Below are positions 12,658-24,939 of a DNA stretch of 64,000 nucleotides, in pieces. The stretch lies in assembly GCF_026914185.1 (NCBI RefSeq), contig NC_070569.1, positions 5,642,001 through 5,706,000 on the forward strand. The letters run 5' to 3'. The notes under the pieces are model-generated. The model was not told the origin of the DNA and did no database searches. It saw only the letters and a program-made list of their open reading frames with translations. The first letter of the stretch is position 1. Each line of letters begins with the position of its first letter. The translations under genes and the position numbers were made by a program. Origin of the DNA: Puccinia triticina. Taxonomy: Eukaryota; Basidiomycota; Pucciniomycetes; Pucciniales; Pucciniaceae.

Positions 12658-12695
12658 CACCAGGGGAGATATGTTCCCACTCCCCAGGGAGTGCC
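12658..12695 (+). repeat. Left terminal inverted repeat of the giant element
   Basis: Starts CACCAGGGGAGATATGTTCC and continues into a CACTCCCCAGGGAGTG dyad. The adjoining ~70 bp (AATTTTATGTGAGTTTTG...) is shared with the left end at 58,561. Degenerate GAAGTGAGTCACAAG-like words follow at about 12780-12890, as expected for CMC subterminal repeats. Confidence 0.85.
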
Positions 12696-13664
12696 ACCGC
12701 TGAATTTTATGTGAGTTTTGGTCGGATGTCAGCCGGATGGGAATAGTAACTTATCCCTAATCTGATCAAGAACTCTGTCAGAAGTGAGTCACAAGAAAGT
12801 TGAAATTAATCCAGAAGTGATTCACAATTGATGCATAAGTAAGGCAAAGAAATGAGGCTGAATTGAGTCTCAAGACAGCTAGAAGAAATGTGGGAGGTAA
12901 CACAATGTTGTGTAGAACTCTTTGATTTGCTTTTCTTAATTGTAGTACAACTGATGTGCAACGAGACATTAGTACAATCCATTCAAACAGTAATTCCTGT
13001 TGAATATGTGTTGCGCATCAGTGTAACTGAATCATTACTCCAGAAAGATTTCGTGTTGTGGAATGAATGCCCTTGCAAAGAAGCATGCTTTGCCCCACTT
13101 CAAGCCCCATTCCACTGTGCAGGACAGGCAGGGTGAATGTGAAATCTGCCAAGGAAGTGTTATATTTTAAAAAAGATACTACTCAAAAAGTAAAAAGAGC
13201 TATAAGGCTAACTGGATGGCTAGATAACGGTTACTCAACTGCAAGGTTCATTCATGTGACGTACCAATGCTTTGGGGGAAAACCTTATATTTTGAAGTTG
13301 TAAGTGAGGTCACTCCCACATATCCCACATATTGGATATTCAATTGTCACGTTAAACACTGAAAAACAATCTTCATGAATATCCTTGCCTGTGAGTTTAA
13401 ATAAAGATTCAATATCCAAAGGGGCAAAGGGGAGATGATTTCATGTTCATGATATGTTCAAGTTGACCCTGCATGCTCTTGTAATCAAGTAGCTATTTGG
13501 ACCACCCTAACCCAACCTGCAGAGCTCAAGAGCCCAAATACAAGTGCCAAACAAAGTCAAAACAGATTTTTTGATATTGTCATGCTCAGTGATACCCCCA
13601 GTGGCCCATCTCTGGAACGTTTCAAAAGGAACACACTATCTCCCCTGTCTTTCTCAGTTCGCAT

Positions 13665-15960
13665 TTGTGTAACAGAATAAATCAAATTACCCATACCTTT
13701 CCACAAATGTCTTCAACATTCTGTCTCGGCCAATTTATCATCACCTTGCCTTCCACTAGGACTGTAACACTTACTTCTGATGTCCCTCAGGTAGCTTTTC
13801 TTCAAAGAGGCCGACAGCTAGTTCACATATACTGCGCGCCACATAATTGCTTTGGAGATCTCAGCCGAAAGCAGAGCAAATATCTAGGTCCATTATTAGG
13901 GCCAGTTTCCAGCTGTTCAACTCCACCCACCCAACCAGAAATACCTCCCAATGATGTAGCTCTGGTGAAGTTGCGTGCCTTTCTTGTGACCAAGAATTGT
14001 ATACAGCCTCAGCTGAGGGGATGTGTCTTCAGCCGCTCGGAAAACATATCTCAAGTCCAATTGGCCTTTGAAGCTGCCGAAGTGGAACTAAGCCCAATCT
14101 GGAACTACAGCCCAGATGTTTTCTTCGCAATTCCCCACCTCACTGAAACCACTAGGGACTCAAACTCCAGACCAGCACCTTGGCTCTCAACATTGCTTCA
14201 AAAGTGCAAGACAAGTATGAAAACCCATCAGATTTCCGCCCTAAACTTCCTCCTCAAGAATGAGGACTCCGAGAACAACAAGCCAGAAGCCTTGTGGTAC
14301 CATCATGACAATGCCTGGCTTCGCGATTACTGCGAGAAAGATTCAAATTCTAGCGCGAAGGAACCAAATCACAACAGGTCCCAGGGATCAATACTAGCTG
14401 ACGATATGGGATTAGGAAAGACGTTAACAACCCTTGCTTTTATCCTGGCAACAAGTGATAACGCAAGAAATTTCCGACAAGCTGATCCCAACAAACGATC
14501 TGCAGCTACACTAGTCATCTGCCCTCTGGCAACCCTTTCAAAATGGAAAAACAAAATTGATATCCATTTCAGAGATCACGCAATTCCTTATGAAGTTTTC
14601 CATGGCGACGATCGGAAGAGCCTTACTAGTGAAGACCTGGAGTCAACAATGCTGATTTTGACAACTTACGAAATGATTGGAACGAGTGGTAACAAGAAAC
14701 ACCCCAACCAGCACAACATTGGAGCTCTAGATCTGTTCTGGTTCAGGATTGTATTGGACAAAGCCCAGTAAGTGAAATGATTCATGTGGACAATTGGCAT
14801 ACATGGTGCTGATTTATTTTTATGATGATAGCTTGATAAGGAATGCAGCAACACACCAAACCCAGAGCATTCAAAATCTTCAGTGCCAGTTTTTTCTTTG
14901 CTTGACAGGGACACCTGTCCAAAACCGATTGACCGACTTGCAAAGCTTGATTACGCTGTTGAAAATACATCCATGGGACGAAGAGTGGGTATGGAGGAGC
15001 TGTCTTGTCCCTTGAATGAACGTTGGTGCTCAAGAGGCAATCAAGACCTTAAGCCAACTCATGGAAGCTGTTTGCTTGAGAAGAACAAAGGATGTTCTGT
15101 TGAATCTCCCTGAGAAAGTGGAGAAATTCATACTTGTCAAAATCATCTCGGAATGGGAGGAGATTTCGAAGGATCTACACCAGACGTTCATCCAATATTT
15201 TGGGAGGCTAAGAACAGCGGGGGAGCAATGGGATTCATCGGAGTTTTTCAGACAGTTGACAATGCTTCGTCAATTTTGCAACCATCCATTATTTGCAAGA
15301 TCAGAGATACTTCATCAACCAAAATGGCGATGGCAGGATTCAGGAAAGATTGTCCACCTAGTCGACAACCTGAAGGTCTTCTTGGGAGGAGTTCGTGGAT
15401 TTGAAAGGAAAAAAGCAGTGGTATTTTCTAGTTTCACTGGGTTTCTGGGGATGTAAGTTGTGTTGTTTTGCTTTGGAGCATGGAAAGGGGATAGATGTTG
15501 ATTCTGATTCAACCTTATAGTATCGAACGGGCACTTCAGGAGAACGGTATTGGATTAACCTGGCTTACTGGGGACCAGACAATCAAAAAACGTGATGAAA
15601 ACCTGAATCAATTCCGAACCAACAGACAGTGTAATGTTCTCTTGGCCTCAATCCAAGCTGCCGGGGTAGGCATTGATTTGCGTTGCGCTCAGAATGTGTA
15701 CATGATGGTAAGCCATAGTTGTTTTTTACAGGCATAGAAGAGAGCTAATAATACTACATCATTCAGGAACCGGGGTAGAACCCTGCAGCAGAAGTCCAAG
15801 CTGTTGACCAACTTTACCGCTTGGGACAGGGTCATCCAGTTCATGTATATCAATACTATCTAAAAGGGAGCCTGGAAATGAATATATATCAGGTTCAAAA
15901 GAGGAAAGGAGAGCTTGCACTGTATGTGATTTCTTGCTAATTTCCTTTTTGTACTTACTG
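13665..15960 (+). pseudogene. Decayed SNF2-family ATPase (Rad5/HLTF-like), giant-element cargo
   Basis: The family comprises dsDNA translocases that remodel chromatin or act in repair. The first exon reaches about 14770 and carries motif I (ILADDMGLGKTLTTLAF), motif Ia (TLVICPLATLSKWKNKI) and, across the next intron, a motif II that reads L-D-K-A-H where functional members have D-E-A-H. Motif III (LTGTPVQNRLTDLQSL) follows. After an in-frame TGA at 15013-15015 come the second-lobe blocks: LRRTKD, LRQFCNHPLFA, KAVVFSSFTGFL, LTGDQTIKKRDENLNQF and LLASIQAAGVGIDL. A TAG at about 15776 then falls in the E-P-W-W-N-P block, before QAVDQLYRLGQGHPVHVYQY (the usual D-R is D-Q). Two nonsense codons and loss of the catalytic Glu and a motif VI Arg make it inactive. 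It lies just inside the left end of the giant element, like other helicase-type passengers of large fungal transposons. Confidence 0.85.
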
Positions 15961-16092
15961 ATTTGAGAATGTCTCGTAAATAGGCTAAGTGTACCATTGG
16001 GGGGAAACGAGCAGTATGAATGTGCTCAGCTACTCATGAGCAATATGACAGCTTGAAAGTCGCTGAATTTAACTCACGGTGGACAGCAAGCC

Positions 16093-17198
16093 TTATCTGA
16101 ATGTTAGCAATTCCGAGAAGTTGATGGTATCCGTGTGATTAAGAAGATTTCTCTGGGACTCGGAAAGCGTCAACAAGTATTCGAGGGAGTAGCAGTTCAA
16201 CGGAAGATTACGAGGAACTTCCTTGAAGCCAGCTGGAGGAGATGTGGTTGAAGTCTGCCTGCAAGCTTCCAAGACAAAATCATGTACAAATTGGCGTCCT
16301 TTGGTGCTGGTCTTCTTCTGAATAAAAATCTGATCCAATTCTTGCGCAAATTTTGAGAACTCCGGTGACCTCCAGAGCAAAGGGATTTTGAACAGAGTGC
16401 AAGGGGGATTGATCTCAGTTTCAGAAGTAGCCTTGATGTTATCAAATAAAGATTTTGTGTTAGGGTTGAATGGGAGTGTAGAGAGCGTTTCTTGACGGTG
16501 CTGCGAGATCTGAAATGAAGAAAGAGCTGAGCCCACATTTTGGGCAAGAGAAAAGCAAGAATGTGGCATACCTGCATTTGTACTTTGGATTTACATTCAG
16601 ATTTTTTCTTCTTGGATTTGTGCTGTTCTGAAAACTGACCCAATCGTAATCCTTTCTGCCTTCCAAGAAACCATCTGTGGAGAACGCCAAGCTGGAAGGA
16701 TGTGTTTGAGGCTTCAACCGGATCCATGAAAAAAGGAGTAAATGTTCCAGCTGCATAGGCATTCCTCCAATGTTTGAGGATAAATTTTGCAAAAAGTTGG
16801 TTCCAGTGAGAATCCCATGGATGAGACCAGCAAAAAGTAACACCAGGAAAACAAGATTCTGAGAGGTCTTGGACAAATAGGACTCGAAAGATTGGGGATA
16901 TCTTCTGTGAGGTGGGTAATGTTGAACCAACAGGAATGGGATCAATGGGCTGTATGAGAATGGAGTCTGGCAAGTTAGAGCCAATGTGGAAATCGTGGGC
17001 AGAAGGTGGGAGCTTCCATGCCTCTGAAGGAGTTTTCTTGCGGTCATATTCTATGTCTAAGAGAGCTCGCGTGAAGGCAGCAATACAACGACTAAATGAT
17101 GATTTGGAATTGGGGAGGATTTTTGAGTATGCAAGATTAACTTTTGCAACACCAACAGGTGGTTTGCCATTGGCGAAATGAGTCTGGGATAAGGACAT
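16093..17198 (-). CDS. Cargo gene B: unknown protein with VPRxLPxxCY C-terminal motif
   Basis: Two exons, 17198-16572 and 16509-16093, joined in phase 0 by a 62-nt GT-AG intron, give about 347 residues with no nonsense codon. The N-terminal half contains a lysine-rich stretch (QHKSKKKKSECKSK) that could be a nuclear signal. The C-terminal half has P-L-L-W-R-S-P-E-F..L-D-Q-I, then FKEVPRNLPLNCYSLEYL and LSESQRN. The same order of features (W-R-S, L-D-x-M/I, VPRxLPxxCY, LSxxxQ) ends the gene at 23.2-24.9 kb, so the two share a domain. I do not recognise a biochemical function. Two palindrome sites lie 255 and 388 bp upstream of its ATG. Confidence 0.68.
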
Positions 17199-17452
17199 TC
17201 TGAAGTAAAGGAATCACAGGACAAAAGAGCAGAGTCAGGAGGGGGAAGACAAGAGGAGGTCCAGATTATATATTACACAAATGAGGTCGTGTCTAGGAAA
17301 GTGCAAAGGGATGAGGGGAGAGACAAATTATTAATGTGAATGAAAGGCAAATGAGAGTTTATGTAATTGACAAAGGGCCTTGGCCAATTCAGAACTCAGT
17401 TTGGCTCTCATTTGATGAAAGGAGTTTTATTTGGTCAATTGAGTTTCCCTCT

Positions 17453-17470
17453 CATGTACGCGCGTACATG
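17453..17470. promoter_or_regulatory. Palindrome site 1 (CATGTACGCGCGTACATG)
   Basis: A perfect 18-bp palindrome, 255 bp upstream of the start of the minus-strand gene ending at 17198. Same core as six other sites, all within the two CACCAGGGG elements. A regulatory or protein-binding role is inference. Confidence 0.6.
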
Positions 17471-17585
17471 GGGGTGACTTTGGGCAAATGCATTGCTTGT
17501 TCCAGCTTGGTATTACAATCTGAATATTTGGGCCCATCACATGTGAAAACACATAATCATTTTTTTACCCTCAAAGGTTCCCGCC

Positions 17586-17603
17586 CATGTACGCGCGAAC
17601 ATG
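17586..17603. promoter_or_regulatory. Palindrome site 2 (one mismatch)
   Basis: CATGTACGCGCGAACATG, 116 bp from site 1, with one base breaking the symmetry. The pair spacing (133 bp start to start) is nearly the same as that of sites 3 and 4 (135 bp). Confidence 0.55.
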
Positions 17604-18301
17604 ACAGTGACACCCACCAGATCAAATATCTGAGAGTACATGAGCCGCAACCATTGCTATCTCTTCCTCGGGAGCAAACACCAATACCAGGTATTCTTTA
17701 GTCCCAACATCCAGCAGATTCAATGCCTTTCCTGAGTGTTAAGCCAAAGCAACATACCTTTGCTGTAAAATTCTGATCACTGTATAGCATAACCTAATAT
17801 TTCCAGACAACCTCAATACATCAAAAATTGAACGCTAGCTGAAGTAGATTCCAAAAGCAGAGACATAGACATGGGAAAAAGCATAGATTTGTCTAACGTG
17901 CGGGGGACCCAACCATCTCATTGTGATACACAACCACAGACATCAGATAGATAGGATATCGTGAATTTCTCACTTGAATCTGGAGAAGAACAAAACAAAG
18001 ATTTACTATACCATCCAGACAGAGGAAGCGCAGAATAGAACCAGAAACAGGAAACCATGAGGCAGTATTGTGGAATCCAGAGAGAGATAAGCCAGCTAGC
18101 TGTTGGTAGAAGGAACAGTTAGTTACAGGAAGTTAGCAGTTGTCTTTTGCTCTGATAACTCACGATCAAATTATACCCAATCGTTTACCCTTGATCATCC
18201 TAAGAATGCTGGCCTGCTGCCGAGCCGACCAATCCCCCTGGGGTGGTATCTGGTGTGGAAAACATCAATGGTCCTTGTCAAATGTGAATTGAAAAATCAG
18301 C

Positions 18302-18619
18302 TCAACAGAAAAGTAGAAGAAGAACTTGAGGCCAAATACCTTTTCCAAGACGGTTCCTTTTGGCATCCCATATGGCCTTGACGTTTGGGATTGCCCATTC
18401 AGGAATACGCATATCTTGTGCTCCCGCTCTGATTTTTCCATCACACAAAACATACCAACGCCAAGCCTCATTTTCCATTTCTTTGGTGTTGCTAATGTTT
18501 AATTGTTGCTCTTCATGAGAATCTGGCTCAAAAATCTTACAAATATGTGGATTCAGTTGATGCAGTCTTCTCCAAAACAGCATCTGAAGGCATGATGGTC
18601 GCGGGGTTACAACGGGCAT
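18302..18619 (-). other. Possible exon of an unplaced cargo gene
   Basis: The minus frame contains a protein-like stretch (FEPDSHEEQQLNISNTKEME, then ENEAWRWYVLCDGKIRAGAQ and MRIPEWAIPNVKAIWDAKRN), ending at a plausible donor (GGAAAAG|gtattt). I found no convincing partner exons or family. The overlapping plus-strand frame at 18547-18729 (RALELEIQSNQKMYIQFNEE...) is an equally protein-like tail, so at most one of the two is real over the overlap. Confidence 0.3.
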
Positions 18620-19079
18620 TAGAACTTGAGATTCAATCCAACCAAAAAATGTACATCCAGTTCAACGAGGAAGCAGCACGGGGTGAGATGAAGTCCGATC
18701 TGGGCCAGCTCCTCATGAAAATGTACTGAAGCACATGATATGTACATATGCTCATCTTGCTATCTGAATGACTTGCACTTGTGCATGATTGTAGCACATC
18801 ACATCAACTTGGTGGCTTGCATATTCTTTGGTCAGGTGGTGAGTCAAGATATGCACATGCAACTTTTGTGTGCCAAGTACGTAACTGTTTCCTCAAAACA
18901 TACATGAAAAAAGTAGATCTTGGTATCTGAGTAGCGATGATATAAAGCTTGCATCAACCAGCTTTCCCCAACTTATGTATGAATGTGAATTTTTTCCTGG
19001 TGTCCCATTGCATATCTAGAAGACTTCTGAAATTACTCATCCCCAACCTACTCGAATTAAAACAAACTCCAATCGCAAC

Positions 19080-22000
19080 ATGCCTAAAACAACCAATCTC
19101 GTTTGCCATTGTGAATTCTATGGGTGCAACACCACGCAGCATGCAGAAGATGGCGGTGTAATTGCTCCTGGGAGGGTCTTGGGACGGAAAGACTATCAAT
19201 TGCATCAGAAGAAAGCAACTATGCAACTCCAGAAGGAAGGGCCGAATCATCCGGAGGCACACCCAATGGGCTCTAATCCGATCCGGGTGAGTTGAATCAC
19301 ATCTGCTTTAAAAGCATAGTTAGATCTTGAGCTAATCCAAGTTTGACCCAGACTGGTCTGACTGCCTCCACCTCTAATCCACTTGAAAACAACACGAGGA
19401 AGGCGCCACTCTTGGAGGAGCAGTTTTGCACACAGGTCATGATTCAGATGGCCCAATCTGTCTTAAAAGACAAACTGAGCAAAGATGGGTCTGCATCTTT
19501 CCTCGAGTCAGCAAGGCAGAACATCTCATTCTTGGCAGAGCTGTGGAGCACTGAGGAACAAATTATTGATGCTAAAGCAATGATCCAACAGATTCCCAAA
19601 ACTAGAGATGCAGTTTTTCATCGACTTGGCCTTGTACCAGATCTGACAACACAAATATGTTGCCAAAAATGTTTTGCACTCTACCCTCTGATAAAAGGAG
19701 ACAAAAATCCTCCGATCACATGCACCCAGTCCTTCTTTTCCCAATATCAGGGGTATTGTAAGTGGGCTAAGTTGCAAGAAATCATACCCAGATGTGATCA
19801 AGCCCTCTTCAAACTCGATAAACAGCAAGTATCAAAACCAATTTGGACATACTCATACTTAACTCTCAAGTAATGGTTGAAACAGCGGCTTTCTCAGAAT
19901 TCTTTCGAGACCTTGCTAGACTCCAGCCTTCCCAAAACTAGATGGGAACCACACCACGACATGGAAGATGTGTGGCATGGTCAAATCTGGCGCGAATTCC
20001 CCAACTCGGACGATGGAACTGGGATATTTACGCAGAATTCTGGAAATCTTGTGTTCAGCCTATATCTTGACTGGTTCAATGCCGAAGGAACTTCAAATCT
20101 GGGGAAGCATAACTCTGTTGGAGCGATTGTCTTGATCTGCTTGAACCTTCCTCCAAATCAGCGCTACAAGCAGGAAAACATATTCCTTTTTGGAATTATC
20201 CCTGGGCCCAACAAACCCAGTCTAGACGAAGTGAACCATCTCTTACGACCGCTGGTGAATGAATTGAAAGAATTTTGGAATGGAGTCTTCTTTGAATCCA
20301 CTGCTTCTCATGCTCAAGGAAGAACTATACGGGCTGTGATCTTTCCCCTGATCGCAGATCTTCCTGCTCTCCGGAAGGTTGCTGGATTTGGAAGTCACAC
20401 CTCAATTAGGTTTTGCTCTTTTTGTATGTTGAGCAAGCATGAAATTGAGGAAACGGACATCACAAAGTTTACCCGGCGGACGAATGAAGAGCATCAAAAA
20501 CATGCAAAACTTTGGCTTCAACTAGAAAATGCAACTGAATGTAAGAAGTTTGTGAAGGAACATGGCGCAAGATGGAGTGTGCTCAATGAGCTCCCATACT
20601 GGAGGCCAATAGAATTCTGCTCAATTGAATTGATGCATGCCTTGATTTTGGGTGACTTGAAAGATCACACGATGCGCTTCATGTCATTGCCATCAGTCGC
20701 ATCCAAGCTTAAGGATATTCAAGAGAAGGATGCGGAATGGCAGAATGACCAGTCATATACCGATACTCCGTTTGCAACAAATTGTGTCCCTAACTCCACC
20801 AACAAGGGCAAGCGGAAATTAGACAATATTGAAGAATCAAATCAAACCTCTGAAAAACCAAACAAGCGAGCCCGTGCAGCCAAAGCCAAGCAAACACCAG
20901 CCACAACAACGCTAGGTCTTAGTCAAAGCAGAACATGTAGTGGTGCTGGTGCAACATCAGATGGGTCATCTGCCCATTCCTATAGCCTGCGGATGCGGAA
21001 GAAGACGCTGTGTGACACAAATGAGGAGGTAACCACTGATTCTGCAGATGAGAGTGGAAGTGATCACACTGCCACTCGTCCTTGACATAGAGCTCGCAGA
21101 GCTGCTGCATCACCAATTCCGGATTTCAACCAACCGAAACTCTTGCCAGAGGAGCTGGACATAGTACGGCGGACTATCTTGCATACAATTGTACCCTCTT
21201 GGATTGATCGGGTTCCATGCAACTTGGGATTGGCTACCCACGGATCTTTAAAAGCAGCAGAATGGCTGATACTTTACAAGATCTACTATCCCATTGCCTT
21301 GATTTCTCTTTGGACCACAGCATACAAGGATTGCGCAACTGAGGAAAGCAAAATAAGGATATCCTCACTCCTAGAATCAACTACTTTGCTATCCAAAATT
21401 TCTCACTTCCTGACTCTCCCAAAGATCAAACTTCAAGATCTTGATGAGCTTGACAGTTTAATCTTGGATTATCAAAAGTGTCTTCAAAAAGGCTGGCCAG
21501 AAGCACCAAGCAAGCCAAATCTACATCTGACACAGCATTACTCTGAAGTTATCCGCCGATTTGGCCCACCTCGATCGACAGCAGCTTGGGCACAGGAAAG
21601 AGTTAATGGAATGTTACAGAGGATGCCAACAAACCATCACATCGGTTAGTCTCATGCTTATTTGTGTGTAATTATTGCCATTGTGAGAATTTAATTACTG
21701 AGAAGGTGACATGTGTATTGTATTTAGATGATATACCAAAAACATTGATGAAGGAATGGCATATCAAATCAACATTCCAGTTAGTTCTCAAAGACCACAC
21801 TGCAAAACACAACCGCGGCTCGGAGGACAACAATAAGAAGAAATCTACTCAGTTGAACAGAACTCTGATGTCAAAATGGAAGCGGGCGGTGGCTGGAAAG
21901 GAAGGTTCAAGGGGAAAGCTTGGTCAACATGCAGGTGTACCCCCACTTAACTCAACAGTTGATCTTGTTGAATACATCAAACTCAACGGCAAGACATTCA

Positions 22001-22837
22001 CAACTAAAGATCGGCATCCAGCAAATTCCTTGGTCGAGTTCTACCTAGGGAAGGACCAGCGATTCGGTGAAGTGGAGCAAATGTTCCAATTGGAACAAAC
22101 AGCTGGGAAAACTTGGTTGATCGTGAAACCATTCAAGGAAGTAGGACGGGAGGAAGATCCATACAAGCAACACTGGGTCGCTACGCTAACCATAGCGGTT
22201 AGCGTAGCGTAGCGCAGCGCGAATGCGCTATTTTTTAGCGTAGCGTTAGCGCAATTGCACGCATATGCGCTAACGCTACGCGCACGCGGTGCGCAGCTAT
22301 TTTAGCTGATAGCGTAGCGTTAGCGCAGATGCGCGCAATTGCGCTAACGCTACACATGAAGGGCGCAAAAGAGCGCGCGCTACGCTGCGCTACAGCGCCT
22401 TTAGCGGGAAAAAAGGGCTTTTTTTCCGCTAAAAGCGCTGTAGCGCAGCGCAGCATAGCGTAGCGACTGTAGCGGCGCGCTAACGCTAACAAAGAATTGG
22501 CGCGCTGTTAGCGCCGCTGAAAATTAGCGCAGCGTAGCGGCGCTAACAGCGCGCTAACGCTATGCAAAATAGATGGGCGCTTTTTGCCGCTACGCTAACG
22601 CGTAGCGCTGAAATAGCGTAGCGTAGCGTAGCGACCCAGTGTTGATACAAGGATTACCCAGATCTCAACTGCCGCTTAGTGAAATCTGATCACGACCTGA
22701 CTGAGGTAATTGACAGTGAAAGGGTCATTGGACATGTTACAATTCTTCTAAATCTGATCTCAACATTTGGTTTTGAAATACAAACAATGAGTGCTGTGGG
22801 ATTGGGGACAGCTGTAAGTCTCAACAACTACCATTAA
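19080..22837 (+). pseudogene. Tnp2/Plavaka-type CACTA (CMC) transposase, interrupted
   Basis: This is the presumed transposase of the giant element. Exon 1 (19080-19286) starts with a Cys-His finger (CHCEFYGCNTTQH). Exon 2 (19352-21644) has a CCQKCFALYP finger, the W-L-x-x-R-L-S segment, then F-G-S-H-T-S-I-R-F-C-S-F-C. After it come H-G-A-R-W-S-V-L-N-E-L-P-Y-W and the SIELMHALILGDLKDH block, the family's signature (LPYWDP...DxMHxLxLGxLxxH). After a basic linker comes the late domain ending KPNLHLTQHYSEVIRRFGPP and ERVNGMLQRMPTN. Exon 3 begins at 21728 and is split by a MITE at 22168-22644; without it the frame runs on to about 22813-22837. In-frame stops: TAA at 19871-19873 and TGA at 21083-21085. 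With these and the MITE this copy cannot make a full transposase. Confidence 0.82.
22168..22644. mobile_element. MITE with AGCGTAGCG-rich interior inserted in the transposase
   Basis: 477 bp, starting CAACACTGGGTCGCTACGC and ending with its reverse complement. The interior is densely packed with AGCG/CGCT words and internal hairpins. ATACAAG flanks both sides (22161-22167 and 22645-22651), a 7-bp duplication, possibly 8 bp with a mismatch, as for hAT-like elements. Removing the element and one duplication rejoins the transposase reading frame exactly. A related end (CAACAGTGGGCCGCTACGC) lies at 54127. Confidence 0.88.
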
Positions 22838-23249
22838 AACGTGCTGGTGTATGTCTTTCTGATATTTTATTTGGGCTTTATTTACACATGAAGGGATGGG
22901 AAGGCCTATGCAACGATTTTTAGGCATAAAACAAAGGGGATCATTATTTATTTGTTAGTCACATGCTCCCTTTTTTTGAATTGCAAAATCCGTATAACTG
23001 TATTTTCCTCCATTTGAGAAACAAAGTGGAGCCTGCCTGAATTGCCCGGCAATTCACCCAAATTTGTGTTCTGCTTATAACTCCATCCAACATGATTTCA
23101 CATTTTTGTTAAACTATTCCATATCCTCAACCACCTCTTTTGCTCAATTTCACCAACAACACCTTTGCATTGTATACTGCAACCCGTCTATCATCTGCTT
23201 TTTGCCCCATAAAATCTACTAATTAGCTTCTTGAATCCAATCAGTCCCC

Positions 23250-24939
23250 ATGCCTTCAGCACAAGATGAACAGAGCATATTTGGGAGTGGAAACCAGGGA
23301 GATACATCTTCTTCTGTGGATCCAGATGAGAGTTGGATTTTGGCGGTCGTAGATGGATTTCTTCCAAAAGCCCAATCAGTGGGAAACAGTTCTGCAATGG
23401 AAACCGGTCCTGATGGTGAGTAGCTACTTTTTGCTGTATGTATTTTCTTGCTGAGAAATGTTTGGAATCCGTAGGAGCAATTCCTTCAACACAACTGAAC
23501 CAGCCATCAGCTTTGCTTGAAAAGTCTTGACTAGAACCAAAGTTTGTAGTTGAAAATGCCCGGCGCGCGAGGGAGGAGGCGGAGGTTGATGAGGACCATA
23601 ATCGATCTGAAAAACGGATAAGAGGAATTGCGGGAAAACAGGCTCTGGCGGAACATTGTGATAAGATCTCTCGGAGTATCCAAACCTTTGTCAAGTTTTT
23701 TCTTGGTCATCCAACTCAGCCTCACGATTACCCAGCTTCTCCAAACGCTGAAGAAATCAAGGCCCAATACTGGGTGGAAAGAAGAACGGCTGAAATCAAG
23801 AAGCAACTCAATCGATTACGCCTCACGTTGAAGGCTAAGACTCCGGCAGAGATAGAATACTTTGTTTCTCAGGCAGAGAAAGAAATACGGAAGAACATCA
23901 AGTCGCCCCCCTTTACTCCTGCTCTCTCGAAAGGCCAACATAAGGGCCTAGCCATCAGCTCTCAAACCAAGGCCGATGTGGAGAGGACTCTTGCGTTGGC
24001 CGGTATCTCAAGACTCACTTTCGACTGGGATACCCATCTTGGTGCAGATTTGCCTTGGAACTCCACTGTGGTCGAGGTTTTGGCAACCAAATCTATTGAG
24101 TGGATCCGTTGATCAATGCCCTTAACCGATCAGCAGGCTTCACAGGCCCAAGCAATAATCCAACGATGGTTCCATACTAAATGCCGCGAAATTCGCGAGT
24201 CAAGAAACATAAGCGGTGACAATTACAAGAAATTGAAGGATCAAAAAGCCACGAGGGCACAATACCAACGATGGAGGAAGAAAGTCCGTACATCCTTTCT
24301 ACTTCTCCTGTCTATCTGTAACTCATTCTGACAAAATATGTATAGATATATGTTTCTGTGTGTTAAAGATACGAGAGAACAGGTGCAATCCTAAAAGAGA
24401 ATATACTACTGGCGCACGTTGGTGAAAACAAGGACTGTGGCTCCGATATTGAAGATGGCGATCAGAACACGTTACCGTTAACTGTTTCCCCGAATTGGCG
24501 TAGCAGCCATCTCACCTCCGTTGTTCACTGTCTCGACAAAATGGTACAGGCACAGGCAGATCACCACAAGACTATTGCCACTAATCAGAAGATCTATGGC
24601 CGCTCCGAAACTCGAATCAAGAATTTCAAAGGGGTCAAGGGGGTCCCCAGAGATTTGCCGCGTGATTGCTATGTCGATGCTTGGTGGCAACTCCTGAGTC
24701 CTTTTGAGCAACAAACCATCTCCAAGGTCGAAAAAATGGGGCTGCCAGAGATTACCAAGAATCTCCAAACATACTGTTTCACCACCGCCACATCCACTGG
24801 TCAACAATCTGCTTCTCAACTCCCAACTCGTAACAGCAACAAACGGAGGTTAGAAGATGAATCTGGAAATGTTGGTCCAAGTTTAGCTCCCGGAGAAGGT
24901 TTGGCCACGGCTGCCGGAGGGAGGATGAATGTTGATTAG
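23250..24939 (+). pseudogene. Cargo gene E: unknown protein sharing the VPRxLPxxCY C-terminus
   Basis: Three exons can be read: 23250-23415, 23475-24283 and 24376-24939 (513 codons in all), with phases that agree. Two in-frame TGA codons (23528-23530 after TCT, 24110-24112 after CGT) interrupt an otherwise open frame. The protein starts acidic, then has a basic coiled region (RIRGIAGKQALAEHCDKISR). Next are RLTFDWDTHLGADLPWNSTV, a basic helical stretch (IIQRWFHTKCREIRES), and W-R-S-S-H-L..L-D-K-M followed by KGVPRDLPRDCYVDAWWQLL. Uncharacterised basidiomycete proteins of this general layout are common as I recall, but I know no function. The C-terminal region is shared with the minus-strand gene at 16.1-17.2 kb. 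It lies just downstream of the transposase. Confidence 0.7.

Noticed and set aside
16197..16508. Read-through of gene B exon 1 into its intron and beyond
   Set aside because: After a clean GT-AG intron the other frame continues with sequence similar to gene E, whereas the read-through is Ser/Arg/Leu noise.
22235..22492. Minus-strand 85-residue frame at 22.2-22.5 kb
   Set aside because: It lies wholly within the AGCG-rich MITE and is alanine/arginine-rich only because of that composition.
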